DNA of 64,000 nucleotides from Hydrangea macrophylla. Lineage: Eukaryota > Streptophyta > Magnoliopsida > Cornales > Hydrangeaceae. Location: assembly GCA_033977485.1 (NCBI GenBank), contig CM066991.1:132327999-132391998 (forward strand). Direction: 5' to 3'. Below are positions 11,809 to 24,290 of this stretch, one piece after another; position 1 is the first letter of the stretch, and every line of letters begins with the position of its first letter. The position numbers were made by a program, and so were the translations under genes. The notes under the pieces were generated by a model that was not told the DNA's origin, searched no databases, and saw only the letters and a list, made by a program, of their open reading frames with translations.

Positions 11809-12199
11809 CAATAGTAGTAGCAATTTTTAAGGACAAAAAGGTGAAAAGAGGAGCCACGCCTCTTCCCTTTTTAATCATAATTATTAGAACTGAATTGGGC
11901 ACCAATTTGACAAGACTGTCAATTTAGGTTCATTGGTTCATCTACAACTCTTTTTTTTTTGTTTGTTTTTTTTTTCCTTCACAAAAAGGTGAATATAGAC
12001 TTTTGTACTTATTTGACAAAAATAAAAGTACAGCAAATTTTAGTTGGCTTAGTACTTAGTGGTAGTGACTTAAGTCAAAAATGACAAGGTTCAAGTCTTC
12101 TAAGAAGCTTGATAAACAAAAAGTATTCTAAGATGTTTGTTTGCCCGAGAGCATTTTTGCTCACCCAAATGGTCTTAATTAGTATTGCATCCAACTGAA
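11809..12199. other. Intergenic, no gene seen
   Basis: AT-rich DNA with homopolymer T runs near 11950-11976. The stretch 12149-12168 (GAGCATTTTTGCTCAC) matches one end of the MITE at 48665-48811, so a decayed copy may start here. Confidence 0.5.
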
Positions 12200-12213
12200 T
12201 GACCTACCAGTTT

Positions 12214-12396
12214 GGTTTTTATTTTTTTTTTGGTAATCGGGGGTGTTCAGGTCAGCTTGCGCGCACCTCGACTAATCCCCCGAAGTCCTGGAGTCGTCGG
12301 GTGAATTCTCTAGTGGCCACGTTCTCCATAACTTGAACACTAAACCTCTTAGATAGTATACCAAAAAGCTTACCACTCGACCACAAAAGATGTGGT
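12214..12396 (-). mobile_element. tRNA-derived SINE with 14-bp TSD
   Basis: A minus-strand SINE. The T-rich stretch at 12214-12231 is its 3' A-tail read in reverse. The far end on the minus strand contains TGGTCGAGTGG (Pol III A box-like) and GTGTTCAAGTTA (B box-like). The perfect repeat TGACCTACCAGTTT flanks it at 12200-12213 and 12397-12410, as expected for target-primed insertion. The central motif CAGCTTGCGCGCACCTCGAC resembles a SINE body that I recall as widespread in eudicots; the family name was not checked. Confidence 0.85.
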
Positions 12397-12410
12397 TGAC
12401 CTACCAGTTT

Positions 12411-13709
12411 AGTTCATCCGACTTATTGAGTACAATTCATTTCTTTTCTTTTTCTTTTTCTTTTTTTCTTTTTATATCAAAAGTTGGTACAATTATGATA
12501 ACTATACTTTTTAATATTGTCACTTATACAAGGAAGAGATGCTCATTTACTCCTTTTATTTTCTTTCCTTTATTTTCGTTCCCCTTCTGCTTTCCTCTCC
12601 TCCACACCAAGCGTACACGAGGGTGAGATCAGAGAGCTATGTTAGGAATCACAAAAATCAGATTTAACCATGTAAAAAATATCACTTTTTACTTAGTATT
12701 ACGAGGGCCAAAATTTTGCTGATTTGATAGTAATCAGTATTAACAAAAAAAAAAAAAAAAATAGACTAGACGCATATTACCACTAAAAAATTAACAATAA
12801 TTAAACTCCTAAATTTATATAAAAATTGGTATGCTTCATAAATTTGAATCCTAAATTAGATGCCAAATAGATTAACAATTGCACCACGCACGTGTTGTGG
12901 TAATAATTAATGGTACCACATGTCATTACACATCGTACAACTAACAAAACATTTGAAAAATAATTTGAGATTTAAATGTCGAAAACACAACATTACTTAA
13001 GTGTACCGTGTGGTTGTGATTGTGACAAATGGTACCACTACCATTTGCATGTGGTATAATTGACAAAGTATTTGGAATTCAAACATGTGAATCACAACAT
13101 TAATTACTTTACTACTAGTAGTAGTGAACAAATAATAGATTCTTTAGGGCTCGTTTGGTAACGTTGCGATTTTCTGTTTTCGTTTTCGTTTTCATTTTCA
13201 GGAAAACAAAAACTGAAAACACGTTTGGTATTGTATTATTATTATTTTTTTACAAAAAACATTTTAAGAATTTGGGGAAAAAATGAAAACAACCAAATCA
13301 TGTTTTCGTTTTCAAAACCAAAAAATGATCGGGCCCTCTTTCTCTCACCTGACGATCTGCCCTAAGCTAAGTGATTCTTCTTCAATCTTCTCCTTCTTCT
13401 TCAATCTCTTTTTCTTCGATCTTCGATATGTTCATCTTCTTCGATCTTCTTCTTTTTCTTCGATTGTTATTCTTCTTCTTCTTCTTCTTCTTCTTTCTTC
13501 TTCTTCTTCTTCGATCTTCATCTACTTCTTCTTCGATTTACATTTTCTCTTCGTTTTCATCTGAAATTTAATTGTGGGTATTAATTTTTGGAATCACATT
13601 TTCTCTCTATTTTCATCTGGCTATTAATTTTGGGTATTAATTTTCTGTCCGTTTTTCTCTTTTATTAGATCAACAAGAGCAAGAACTCTAAGTAGGATTT
13701 CAGACCAGT
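12411..13709. other. Intergenic, low-complexity; no gene seen
   Basis: AT-rich, with pyrimidine runs (12440-12600), a poly-A run (12748-12764), and an irregular TTC/CTT microsatellite at about 13378-13540 that yields spurious Ser/Phe-rich ORFs. The stretch near 13147-13185 (GGCTCGTTTGGTAACG) looks like one end of a hAT-type MITE, but I could not place the other end. Confidence 0.5.
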
Positions 13710-13714
13710 CATTC

Positions 13715-16448
13715 TGTCACGCCCCAAGGTAGCATAAATATGGAAAGCATTTAATTTCCTTTATGGACCTGAAGGTCGAGACAGTTTGAAGGATCGACTC
13801 CGTCCCAAACGTCGAACAATAATTTAAAAAATCAGAGTAGAGCAATCAAGGCTTACAAAATATTTCCAATTTAACAAGTATTACAGCACGTGATCACCTG
13901 AAGGCACAAACCGCCTTGAAACAAAATAATATCTATTATCTATTACAATCGTCCTTATAACACTCTCGGTTCATAACTTAAAACATATAATAATAAATTC
14001 CTCTTCGGTGGTCATTCTCAGTTTGCATAGTCATAGTGTTCAGCCTGATCATAACCTGAAAAACCTAGACACGAATGTCCAAGGTGCATCAACGCCGTCA
14101 GCTTTATGAAGCTGGTGAGTATTAAAAACATATGCTCGAATGTAACACATACTTACTGTTTTCATTTCACAGTTTCATTATTCAATGGGTTGACGATATG
14201 GAAATGAATTCACATTATAAAACAGTAGGGATAATATTAAGAATTTTCAATTCATAAAGTATGTGACCGTGCATGAGAACAATGCAACCATTCTCATCTT
14301 ACCAACTCTTTTCTCTCAACAACACAACACCCAACTCTCTCACTCCAGTATCTTGAAACACTAAAATGACCACACTTTAGTACAGGAGTACCAGGGAGTG
14401 TCCAGTTTGCCTCACACTTTAGTACGGGAGTACCAGGAAGTGTCCAATGCCTCACACTTTAGCCATATCACGTATGCCAGGGGGTGTCTAGTAGGCCACA
14501 CTTTAGCACTACCACGGGTGCCAAGGAATGTCCGAGTCAGCGTCACATACTTTAGCGCTACCATGGGCGCTAGGGAGTGTCCAGTTTTGCCACCGTCGCA
14601 TTTCAAGATACTCTAAACCACGTTCTCAAAACCATCACACTTTGGTACACAATTACCAGGGAGTTTCCAACACAATCTCAACCATATACTCTCTTCCACA
14701 TTGACCTACACTCACCATGTATGCCAAATTGACTCTACATGTATGTCGTGAAACTTTATACAGAACATGTAAAGTACCGGAATGATAACCATGTGTGTAC
14801 GAGAAGAATCGAATCCAAAATCATCCTTTTATAATAAAAACATGACTAACATGATTCTGATTTAACGTATCTCCCAAACAATACCTTAAAAATCCATAAA
14901 ACTTCATCCAAACAGTCCCTTAACAGAAAACAGACAGAAACCAAAAATGGCCAGGCCGCTCGCGCGATATGCCCATTTTTCAACTTTCTTTAAAAACTTT
15001 TCTAATTATCAGAAAATACACAGGTCGCGCACGCGGGCCGCTCGCGCGAGGTGAAGCTGAGACTTCATCTTCTTCGTTAAAACACCCCTATTTCAGTTTT
15101 CAAAGCCATTTTTGACCCATTTTGAAATCTGAAAGCATACATGTCATGTAATATATGAATCTCTTCGTTTTTCTACAAGGATTAATAATTTATGATCAAT
15201 TTAACACGAATCAATCTGTAGCTCTCGGATTTTACGAACAACTGAGAGGCGTCAAAACTTCGTTTTTAATATACGTCGCGATACAAACGAATTAGGCTCT
15301 AATATCTTAACTATAGCTTCTATGAACTATAATCTTTCAAAATCATCTCTGAAAACGGGTTTTGATTAAGTTTAGAAATTCACCCTTTTCTAGCTTGAAC
15401 TTCCATGGACAAATTAACAATGGTGAAATCACAATCACACATAAATAAGCAGTGAATGAGCATGAATCACATTCAAAGTGAGTTATAAATACTTATTGTG
15501 ATAAAGAGATGTGTGTTTGTTGAGAAAGTTCAAGAAATAAGAATACCCAAACCAAGCTTTGGTTAAGGGGTTAATGGAGTTTTCTCTCTCCAGAAATTTG
15601 TAAGTACTCTTCTCTAGACTCTCTCTAAACTCTTTGTATTTCTCTCTATTTTAGTTTACAAGAGCAAAGTGCAAATTGTGTGAGGGTATGAGAGTATATG
15701 TAGAAGATCAATTGAGGAAATTAGGGTCCAAGTTCATCCTCAAACACTCAACAAACGTTTTGTTTTCAAATTTCTAAATACACCTAATATACACTGCTCA
15801 AATACATACGTATGTGTATATGGAGATAGTAGGGGTCACGTATGTGAACTAGGGGTCAATTAAAGATGTTTGGGCAATTGGCTTTTGGCATACCATTAAC
15901 ACACACAAGATATACATTTCCAAACAAGGCACAAGCCAAATGCCTAGGAATCACTTAGGGTGTTTGGCAAAATAGCTTATAGGCATAAGATTATACACAC
16001 ACAAAAGCAATACCCAAACAAGACATAGATAATGATTAGTTGCCTTAAATGGAAAAGTACATGTCACATCTTGATTGGTGGAGAATCCCATATTGTGGGA
16101 GTTCATCGCGGCGCGGACAGTTTTGAACATAAACTGGTACTTTCGCAGCGCGGTGGTCACCACAAAAATATAGAAAATTTATTTTGTTGTACGAAATAAT
16201 TTTCCAATTACATAAAATACAGTTTGAGTCAGAAATAAATATTTTCACCGTTTTGAACATACGGATGTGAAATTCCTTACAGATATTACTAAATTTATAA
16301 AATTGCAGTTTGACCTCAACAAGAATTGCCAAATAAATTAAAACAAGCAATAAGATTTAAAATATGAGAACTGAAATTAAAATAAACCAGAAACGCATAT
16401 TAAATATGGAAATGAAATTAAAATTAACTGAAAATGCAGGTTGTTACA
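13715..16448 (-). repeat. Solo LTR 1 (gypsy-type), TSD CATTC
   Basis: 2734-bp LTR without internal region. On the minus strand it begins TGTAACAACC and ends GGGGCGTGACA. A perfect 5-bp duplication CATTC lies at 13710-13714 and 16449-16453. It includes CGCTCGCGCGA-type GC-rich palindromes near 14955-15050. The paired termini and TSD show it is complete and derived from an intact element by recombination between its LTRs. Confidence 0.9.
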
Positions 16449-16453
16449 CATTC

Positions 16454-16645
16454 TTTGCAAGGTTATATCTCTCTCTATATATTCATGCCTTATATATATT
16501 ATCTCAGCAAGATCTGTATATCCAATTGCTGTTTGTTAGGTGCAATGAATTTAGATTTTGATGAATTTAGAGACAAATCATTGTTTTATCATAATATATA
16601 TTGTTTTATTCGAAATTGGGTTCTCAAATTATGAGTTTTGGGCAT
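16454..16645. other. Short host spacer between solo LTRs
   Basis: About 190 bp of AT-rich DNA between two solo LTRs. ORFs here are short and unsupported. Confidence 0.5.
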
Positions 16646-16650
16646 CCTTT

Positions 16651-18768
16651 TGTCACGACCCATCCCACTACGCATGGAAATAGGACACGTGGCACGCCAC
16701 CAAGGCTCATTCAACCATCATATAACTATACGCAGCGGAAAGAACTCTAAAACAACCTTGGGTATTTAAAACTTTAGGGAACATTACCCTCTGAGTTGAC
16801 AAATCCATTAAAATCAGAGCTATAAAAAATTTTGGTCAATTGGAAACACATCCAAAAGAATCAGTTTTGAAAACAGAGGTTCAGTCGACTATGCCTAGGG
16901 TCCAGTCGACTGTTCCTAGCAGAAACTAAAATTCACATTTTTGCAAAAGGGGTCCAGTCGACTGATCAAGGAACCCAGTCGACTGCACTGGTTACTATTT
17001 GGATCAGTAGCTAAAATCTACAGTGGTTCAGTCGACTGATCAAGGGTCCAGTCGACTGCTTCTCTTACTATTCACTTTCAGTGTCTCAATCCTACGAGAT
17101 CTAGTCGACTGATCCTGGGTCCAGTCGACTGCTCCCCTGTTGGGCAGCCCTGTGTTGATAGTACTAACTCATGCTTCTCAATATTCACAATCACAACTAA
17201 CACCAATTTCAACATTTAAAACATAACTACGGACGTTCAATTACAAGATTACAATACTACGAAACTAATCCACTGTTCTATTACAACATATTACATAACC
17301 CAATTCTTACACAAGTTTAGGATTAAACAAAACATATACAAAGTGGTTCCCCAGCGTTCCTCAACGGCCTCACTCCTCACGCTTCTTCTTGTCTTTCTTC
17401 TTACCTGCAATGGAGTACATCTCCACTGCTCAGCTATATGCTGAGTGTACAATTCTAAATGTATGCTTGTATGATAGTTCATGGTTTAAGCATCTAAAAC
17501 ACATAAAAATAGTCTCTGGGGTGAGTGGTACGCATTCATCCGGTCGATGCCGTAGGAGGCCCACCTCTCCCACGCATCTCGTACACTGGTTGGGCCTTCC
17601 TCCATACCAGGTACCGTGTACTGGTTGGGCCCACCTCCAATCCAGACACAACCACAATTCCAATTCCATTACAATCACAAATAAAATCATAATCCTCAAG
17701 GTTCGAGGAGCTTACCCTGGATGAATTTGCACCAAACTCTCCTTTGACCTAAGTAGACACATAACATGCTCACATAAACAGTTATACGTGCTTTTCATAT
17801 AATTTCACGTGCATAATTAACGGGCCTAATTAATACATGAATTTCGCTCGGATCCAAGAATATCAAAGTTGATGTTCAAAACATGAAAATCCATATATTT
17901 CATAGATCTAGAATTCATACCTCGTGCGATTCTCTTCAAACTTTGAAGGATTGTCTAGGGGCTAATTAATCGTCGGATTTCAAATTTGGGACGATTCCTA
18001 CAAGTTTTACTGGGTTTTCCACAAAAGTGTAGAATTAGGATTTTTACAAAAATTGGCCAAACACGGCCTAAGTAGTATCAAAACGTAGCTCTTACCTCCA
18101 CGAGTTCAAATCTAAAATTTGGAGAAAATCTGACGGACGAACGGTCGTCGATCGGCGTCGTAAAGCCCGTTGGCTCCAATTTCCCTTCTCTTTCCTCTCT
18201 TTAGATATTGTTGGCAAGTTTTGGATGAGGATGAATCTCATCCACTACTATATATAGGCAAATTTTTTAGAAATTGCGTTTACCCCCCCACGAGTTCCTG
18301 AAACTTCTAATTAGCTCTCGAAACTTCGCACACGTCCATTTTATAACTTTACGAGTGAGAATTATAAATTCTAAAAGTTTTCAACTAAGTTTCGTTTGGG
18401 TCCAAAAATAACGTCCGAAAATTATATTCCGTGGAATCTCTACACAACCTACCTTTTTAATTAACGTATCACTCACGTTCTCACCACAGTTCTCAAATGA
18501 TATACTAAAGTATCCAAATACCATAATTATACTACACATGTATAATTACTATTCACAGGAATACCAGATAAAGTCAAATAACATTTTAATCATATAAATG
18601 TCATTTACTCATGCCCATGCAATATGAACTGCCATGTTCCCGTGTCCTCACTGATACCTTACCGTTGACTCACAGTCAACCTCAACTCAAATTATTAATA
18701 ACATTAATAATTTCAAAACCTCAAATGATGCATTTTCGAAATCATAAATTTCTGGAACGGGTGTGACA
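16651..18768 (-). repeat. Solo LTR 2 (relative of the A/B family), TSD CCTTT
   Basis: 2118-bp LTR. On the minus strand it begins TGTCACACCC and ends GGGTCGTGACA. The TSD CCTTT is at 16646-16650 and 18769-18773. It shares with the A/B LTR the end-proximal phrase GTGGCACGCCAC, a cluster of CAGTCGACTG units, and a TATA region (minus strand near 18250), so it is a related but distinct family. Confidence 0.92.
16882..17131. repeat. CAGTCGACTG palindrome cluster in solo LTR 2
   Basis: Eight GTCGACT units, usually paired as ...GGTTCAGTCGACT... then ...GGGTCCAGTCGACTG..., in the same relative LTR position as in copies A and B. Confidence 0.85.
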
Positions 18769-18873
18769 CCTTTTTAGTGACATGATTGTTTTTAATGTAC
18801 TATTATTTACTATCATCTGCTAAGTTTAAGGCACCTACAGTTTGCAAGCACTGAAGTTCTTTCCGTCCAATCG

Positions 18874-20932
18874 TGTCACACTCCAACCCACCACACGTGG
18901 ATTAGGACCGTGTAACAAAGAGTTACCCAAAACAAAATGCCTCTTAGTAACTATAAAACAAGAATTAAATATAATAAAATGACTTTATTGGATTGAACCA
19001 GCCCAAGGGTAAAATAATCATTAAGAAAGTATAGTCAAATTTTACTTCAAAAGATAGCCCTTCGAGTCTCGGTTCCAACGCAAAAAAACGGCGCGTGAAT
19101 CCGAGTTTTCTAGAAAGAGTTATGTCCGTTTTCGTAAAAGTCAACAGGCCAAAAATAGACCTGCGGATTTTGCACATCAAATTTCCACATCAATTTCCCT
19201 GTTTAAGAGTTGAAAACATAACCAAAACCAAATTACTCATACAAACCCATTATCATTCATTACCAACTGATCTAATAAAATGTCCCTGACACTTGGAAAC
19301 TAAGAAGAAATTAAACTAGATTATTACAAAATTCTTACACTAATTGGTCTCAATTCTAAAGCATACAATATAAGTTTCTAATTACAAATTTTACAACCAA
19401 CTCCCAACCCAACTGAGTACGCCCACAAAGAACGTATTAACATATACAACAAAAGAAACATACTCCCAAGTTGTCCAGAACCACGTGATTCAACGCTTCT
19501 CACTGGGGTGTTCATATGAACCTGCGTGGTCATTAGCCACAAAATCTAATAAGCTTTCGTTTAGTGAGTACATGGTACTAATTATGCAATTGGAGTATTT
19601 AATGATTCATAACACCAATTAAACATTCACAACAATAAATGGTCGCAGACGTGTCAAGTAATCAATCACCATTGTATTAGACCCTTGATTCTGGGCCATT
19701 TTCTCTTTGTCGTCGCTTTAAAAGCGATATCACTCACTCTCATGTGACCGTAGTCAATTCGTTGTGGTCGTCACCACCGTCCCCTTTTCTCTGAGGACTT
19801 CATCATCATCCCCCTTTTCTCTGAGGAATGGGCGTCCCTTATATACGGGCTAAATAATGGTGATTATCAATTGACACCCTTTGACCCAAATAAGCACATA
19901 AGCAATTCAACATGTCAACATGGCAATTTCAACATTTTAGACATGTTAAATAATAATTAGTCACATGCTTTTCTACTTAATCACAATTAAACATTTTAAA
20001 GCATTTAATAACAAATAAATAACATAAAACATCCAATTTTGGGATTAGGGCACTCACCTCACGAATAAGTCCAAATAAAGCCTAGAAATCTCAAATTTCT
20101 TCGCAAAACTATCCCTAGTTACTCCCAATGATATCCCTACATATATAGATCACATATAGGTATCACCCCTTAAAATGGGTCACGAAAAAACATTACCAAA
20201 ATTGAAAAAGAAAGACATAGAAATAATTCTCTTACCTTCACAAGTCCGAATATGGCTTCGGTTCGCGAAATAGAGGTCGTACGGCGAAGCTGCAGCGACA
20301 AAATGACGCGAAACCCTTTTCTTTTTCTTTTTTTCTCTTCTGCTCTCGCAGACTCTCTTAACTCTCTATACTCTCTTTTGTTTTTTTATTTTATTTTTAT
20401 AATGAGTCAACCGACTCAACTTAGGTTTTATATATATATATATACATATATATAATAAAGCCAAATTTTGAATTACACCCCCAAATATTTCTAGGTTTCT
20501 ATTATGAAACCCCCTAAACTTTATATTAACTACCAAATGTCTAAGTGGGTATGTGTCTATGTCACGTATGGATCCCAAAAGTGATCCCAAATATTTTATA
20601 AAGTTGCTAATTAGCCTACTAGTTATGAATCATATCCCTATTCACTCTTACATGGGTACCCAAACTGGTACCATAAAATATCACAATTAACAATAAAATA
20701 TTAAAAACACTTTAACAAGTATTCATTTAATCATATAAATGCAACTAAATGCAATTCATTTAATCTAGACCTCCCTTGGGTCCCACTTCATATCTATCAA
20801 ACTGTACTCTTTGTCAAGCACTTATCACATCGGGGTGACTGAAACTCACCCAAATCATCACATGCAATTAATCACACTAATTAATGCATGCAAAATAAAT
20901 ATTACCACATTTTTCCGGGTACGAGTATTACA
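18874..20932 (-). repeat. Solo LTR 3 (gypsy-type), TSD AATCG
   Basis: 2059-bp LTR. On the minus strand it begins TGTAATACTCG and ends GGGTTGGAGTGTGACA. The perfect TSD AATCG lies at 18869-18873 and 20933-20937. Only 105 bp separate it from solo LTR 2. A TA microsatellite (20431-20453) sits in its promoter region. Confidence 0.92.
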
Positions 20933-20937
20933 AATCG

Positions 20938-21109
20938 CAACTTTTTTTCAACACATTTTCAACCACATGTCTCGAGCTTTATGAAATTTCAATGCTGCAA
21001 AAAAGAAACCCATATGTGTTGTTAACTTGCATCTTTCAATTCACAATTATTCCATGAGCTAATCATTGATGTATGTTGCTTTTAGCTACATAACTTTTTT
21101 TCATGAGTA

Positions 21110-21145
<36 letters not shown>

Positions 21146-21579
21146 CAAAATATTAGCTAAGCATTCATGGGTTTAACCTGGGTTTTGTGTGTCTTTACTT
21201 GAAAGTGATTTGCATTTAACATCTAATTTCAATTAAGTACGTGATTGAGACGAATCTTTGTATCTAGTTTTTGGAAAAGGGGAGGCTGCTCCTTGTATCC
21301 AGATGTTTTTAGGAAAATTAGTGTGGAAAGACAAATTGAATTTTAATGCTTCTCTTTTACGTCCTTTATTTCCTTTACATGTTTTTAGGTTTAATTACAA
21401 AACATACCCATGAAGTTTGGTCCATGTCTCAGTTTTTTCCATGTAGTTATTAGTTTCAATTGTATATGTCCAAAATGTATTTTTAATGGGTGTTACTTAG
21501 TAGTTTCTTAGTTGCTAGTACTTTCATTGTTGGATAATACGTGTGAACTACTCCTAATATTTTTAATTATTAAATGTAG
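20938..21579. other. Intergenic or 5' flank of Harbinger element
   Basis: Contains an AT/GT microsatellite (21111-21144). The segment near 21385-21415 (TTTAGGTTTAATTACA) resembles, inverted, the segment near 24580-24604 (TGTAATTAGACCTAAA), so these may be ends of the element between them. No gene seen. Confidence 0.4.
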
Positions 21580-21944
21580 ATGTCAAACGTTAATGACGAT
21601 GAAGTTGTTGAGATTGTGGATGACGGAAAAAATGGGGCACCGAGGCCAGAGAAGAATCTTTCCATCTTTATTGGCCTTATGGAAGGGGAGGTTAAAAAGA
21701 TTAATAGACCTGCTACGTACCACATTCACAAAAATTTTGTGGGCCTATATGAAAGAACAAATGAAGAAGGAGACTTGATTTGAGTATACTCATGATCAGT
21801 TGAAGAACAAATTCAACCAACTTAGGGCTGTATATAAGGACTTCCAAAAGCTGATGGGTTCGACTAGAGCAGGTTGGGATCTAGTTCGTAAGAATGTTGT
21901 GATTTCTCCCAAACAATAGGAAAGCAAGATTAGGTACAAAGCGG

Positions 21945-21975
<31 letters not shown>

Positions 21976-22545
21976 AACAAATTTTTTTTTTGATATTTAT
22001 TTCATAATAAATATAACTATAATAACAACGACCTTTTATGTGATGTTGACATAATTTTATCATAGGTAATCAGGCATGCTAGGACTTTCAAAAGAAAGGA
22101 TGTCCCTGCTTTCCACAGTTATGTATCATTTACGGCGACACCACGGCAACGGGAGAAAATGCATATCCTTCATCGAAATTACTGTCTGATTCTGAAAATG
22201 AAGAAGAACCCATAAATGACATTAGAGATGATGACCATGACACTTCTAAATCAACAGAGACTCGAAGTCGATCTACTACTTCCAAGCGTGCTTGTCGTAG
22301 TAAAGACAATGTGAATACTACCATTGCACGCGCCATTGTTGCATTTGTGGATGATAAAAAAAGGAGGACAGGCATTTTGGAAAGAAAATTTGTAAGTGCT
22401 CAACCACTTGTTGATTCCCCGACTCATATGGCATCTGGTAGTGGTGCAACTTCTGGCCATTCCTTTGATCTAGTGCAAGAGTGTTTGGATGTTTTGAATG
22501 CAATGGAGGACGTCGATGGATTTAACTTACTCAAAAGTGCTGAGT
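21580..22545 (+). pseudogene. Myb/SANT-like ORF1-type protein of PIF/Harbinger element (decayed)
   Basis: The translation in pieces matches plant Myb/SANT-like (trihelix-like) proteins that accompany Harbinger transposases. There is an acidic start (MSNVNDDEVVEIVDD), a frameshifted block with the family hallmark DQLKNKFNQLRAVYKDFQKL (about 21797-21856), RAGWD (near 21870), then FKRKDVPAFHSYV (about 22088-22126) and a C-terminal region ending LNAMEDVDGFNLLKSAE (to 22545). A frameshift near 21777, a stop after 21900 and a poly-A tract at 21943-21974 interrupt it. In related elements this protein binds DNA and helps the transposase; here it cannot be made intact. Confidence 0.7.
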
Positions 22546-22640
22546 AAGTTACATGATGATCATCTTTGGAGGAGGACATTCTTGGCCATACCTGCACAAA
22601 GGAGGAAGGAGTGGATCCTTACTTTGTGACATGATGGACT

Positions 22641-22722
22641 TTGCTAGACTACTTTAGTTACAATGTTGTTTGGTTGTTAGACTACTTTAGTTACGATGTT
22701 TGTTTGGTTGTTAGACTAGTAC
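22641..22722. repeat. Short tandem duplication
   Basis: Two adjacent ~36-bp copies of TTAGACTACTTTAGTTAC...TTGTTTGGTTG between the two Harbinger genes. Confidence 0.7.
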
Positions 22723-22851
22723 TTTGCTTTCTTGGTATTTCGTAATGTTATGCCTTTTTATGTTTCTAAACTTAATGTTTCTAGACTTTGCTTTATTGAT
22801 ATTTGATATAGAGTTACTAGAAATTGCTTGTCATATATTTGTTAATTTATT

Positions 22852-24290
22852 TCAGTAAGCAGGTTTATTCATGGAATCAATATCAAGCAAGCTAGATGGT
22901 GAAACTGATGTGATTGATGAGATTATTGAGTATGAACATGCAATGTGGATGATGTTTTTATGGACCCATTATAACAAATATAGCACATCAAATCAACCGA
23001 TTAGGAACTCTCAACTTATGGGACATGATTATGTGCTCGAAATATTGAATGGACACGAGGACAGTGTTATGATAATTTTCGGATGAACAAAGATGTGTTT
23101 GTTCTATTTTGCGAAGAGTTAAAGGATAAGAGGAACTTAAACCATCTAGGTACCTTACGGTTTAAGAGCAAGTGACAATTTTTTTATTAATTATTTCCCA
23201 CAGTTTTAGAAATTGTTCAGCTACTGAGCAATTCCAACATTCAGAACATACCATTTCTCAATACTTAAACAAAGTCCTAAAGTCAGTTTGTAGGATTGGA
23301 GTTAACATTATCAAGCCCCATAGTTTTGATGTGGTTCCTCCTCAAATCTTGTTCAATCCAAAATATTATCCATTTTTCACGGTAAGTGGTTCTTAGTCAA
23401 TACATTATCTATTTGATATGATTAGAATTGACATTTTCTTAAAGTTATGACACCATTTGAAATTTATTAATGTTTGATGTTGTTTTTGTTAGAATTGTAT
23501 TGGCGCGATTGATGGAACACACATTGATGTACGTATACCGGTGGATTCACAAATTCTATATCTGGGTAAGAAAACTAAACCAACCCAAAATGTAATGTGC
23601 GCATGTTCTTTTAACACGCGCTTTACATTTGTAATGTTTGGTTGGGAAGGAACGGCAAATGATTCTAGGATATTTCTTGAATGTGTCAATAATCTTGAAA
23701 ACAATTTTCGAACTCCGCCAAGAGGTAGTTACTTTAATTCTTGCTTATATTTTATGCTTTTCTTTAGTCTCAAACATGTATGTATTTTTAAATGTTATTT
23801 TGCCTTTTATAGAAAAGTAGTATCTGGTTGATTCTAGATATACCAATATGCCGAGGTTTTTATCTCCATATCGTGGAGAAAGATATCATTTGCTTGATTT
23901 CAGAGGTAACGGCTGTCAACCAAGAGCACGTGAAGAGCTATTCAATTATCACCATTCTTCATTGCGGAATGTTATAGAGCACTGCTTTGGAGTACTAAAG
24001 GCCCGCTTTCCCATTTTAAAACAAATGCCTCCTTATTCACTCTACACACAGAAATACATTCCAAATGCATGTTGCATTGTTCACAACTTTATACGAATGC
24101 ATGCAACGGTTGATCGATTGTTTGAGAAATTTACAGTTGATCAAGTTAATGACAGTGGTGGAGATGGTGCATGAAGTAGTGCAAATGTCTCTGTTGAGAT
24201 TGATGTGAGTCAAAGTCAGTTGCGTCGAATGGCTCGTGTAAGGGACCAAATTGCTAATTAGCTTTGGGCGAGTGTTCAACGTGATTAACT
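22852..24290 (+). pseudogene. PIF/Harbinger DDE transposase (decayed, catalytic triad still readable)
   Basis: A DDE_4-type nuclease-transposase related to plant ALP1-like proteins. Recognisable blocks are HSEHTISQYLNKVL (near 23240), NCIGAIDGTHIDVRIP (from 23493, first D at 23511), FGWEGTANDSRIF (second D at 23661), PYRGERYHLLDF (near 23870) and NVIEHCFGVLKARFPIL (E at 23977). GT-AG introns fit at 23381-23492 and about 23727-23812. Frameshifts near 23065 and 23165, a TAG in the KYYLVD block (near 23818), and stops at 24172 and 24259 make it non-functional. The tail around 24220-24265 (RMARVRDQIAN) is the usual transposase C-terminus. It lies downstream of the Myb-like gene on the same strand. 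Confidence 0.85.

Noticed and set aside
13283..13571. ORFs of 93 and 66 codons
   Set aside because: Produced by TTC/CTT microsatellite (Ser/Phe/Leu-rich), no domain.
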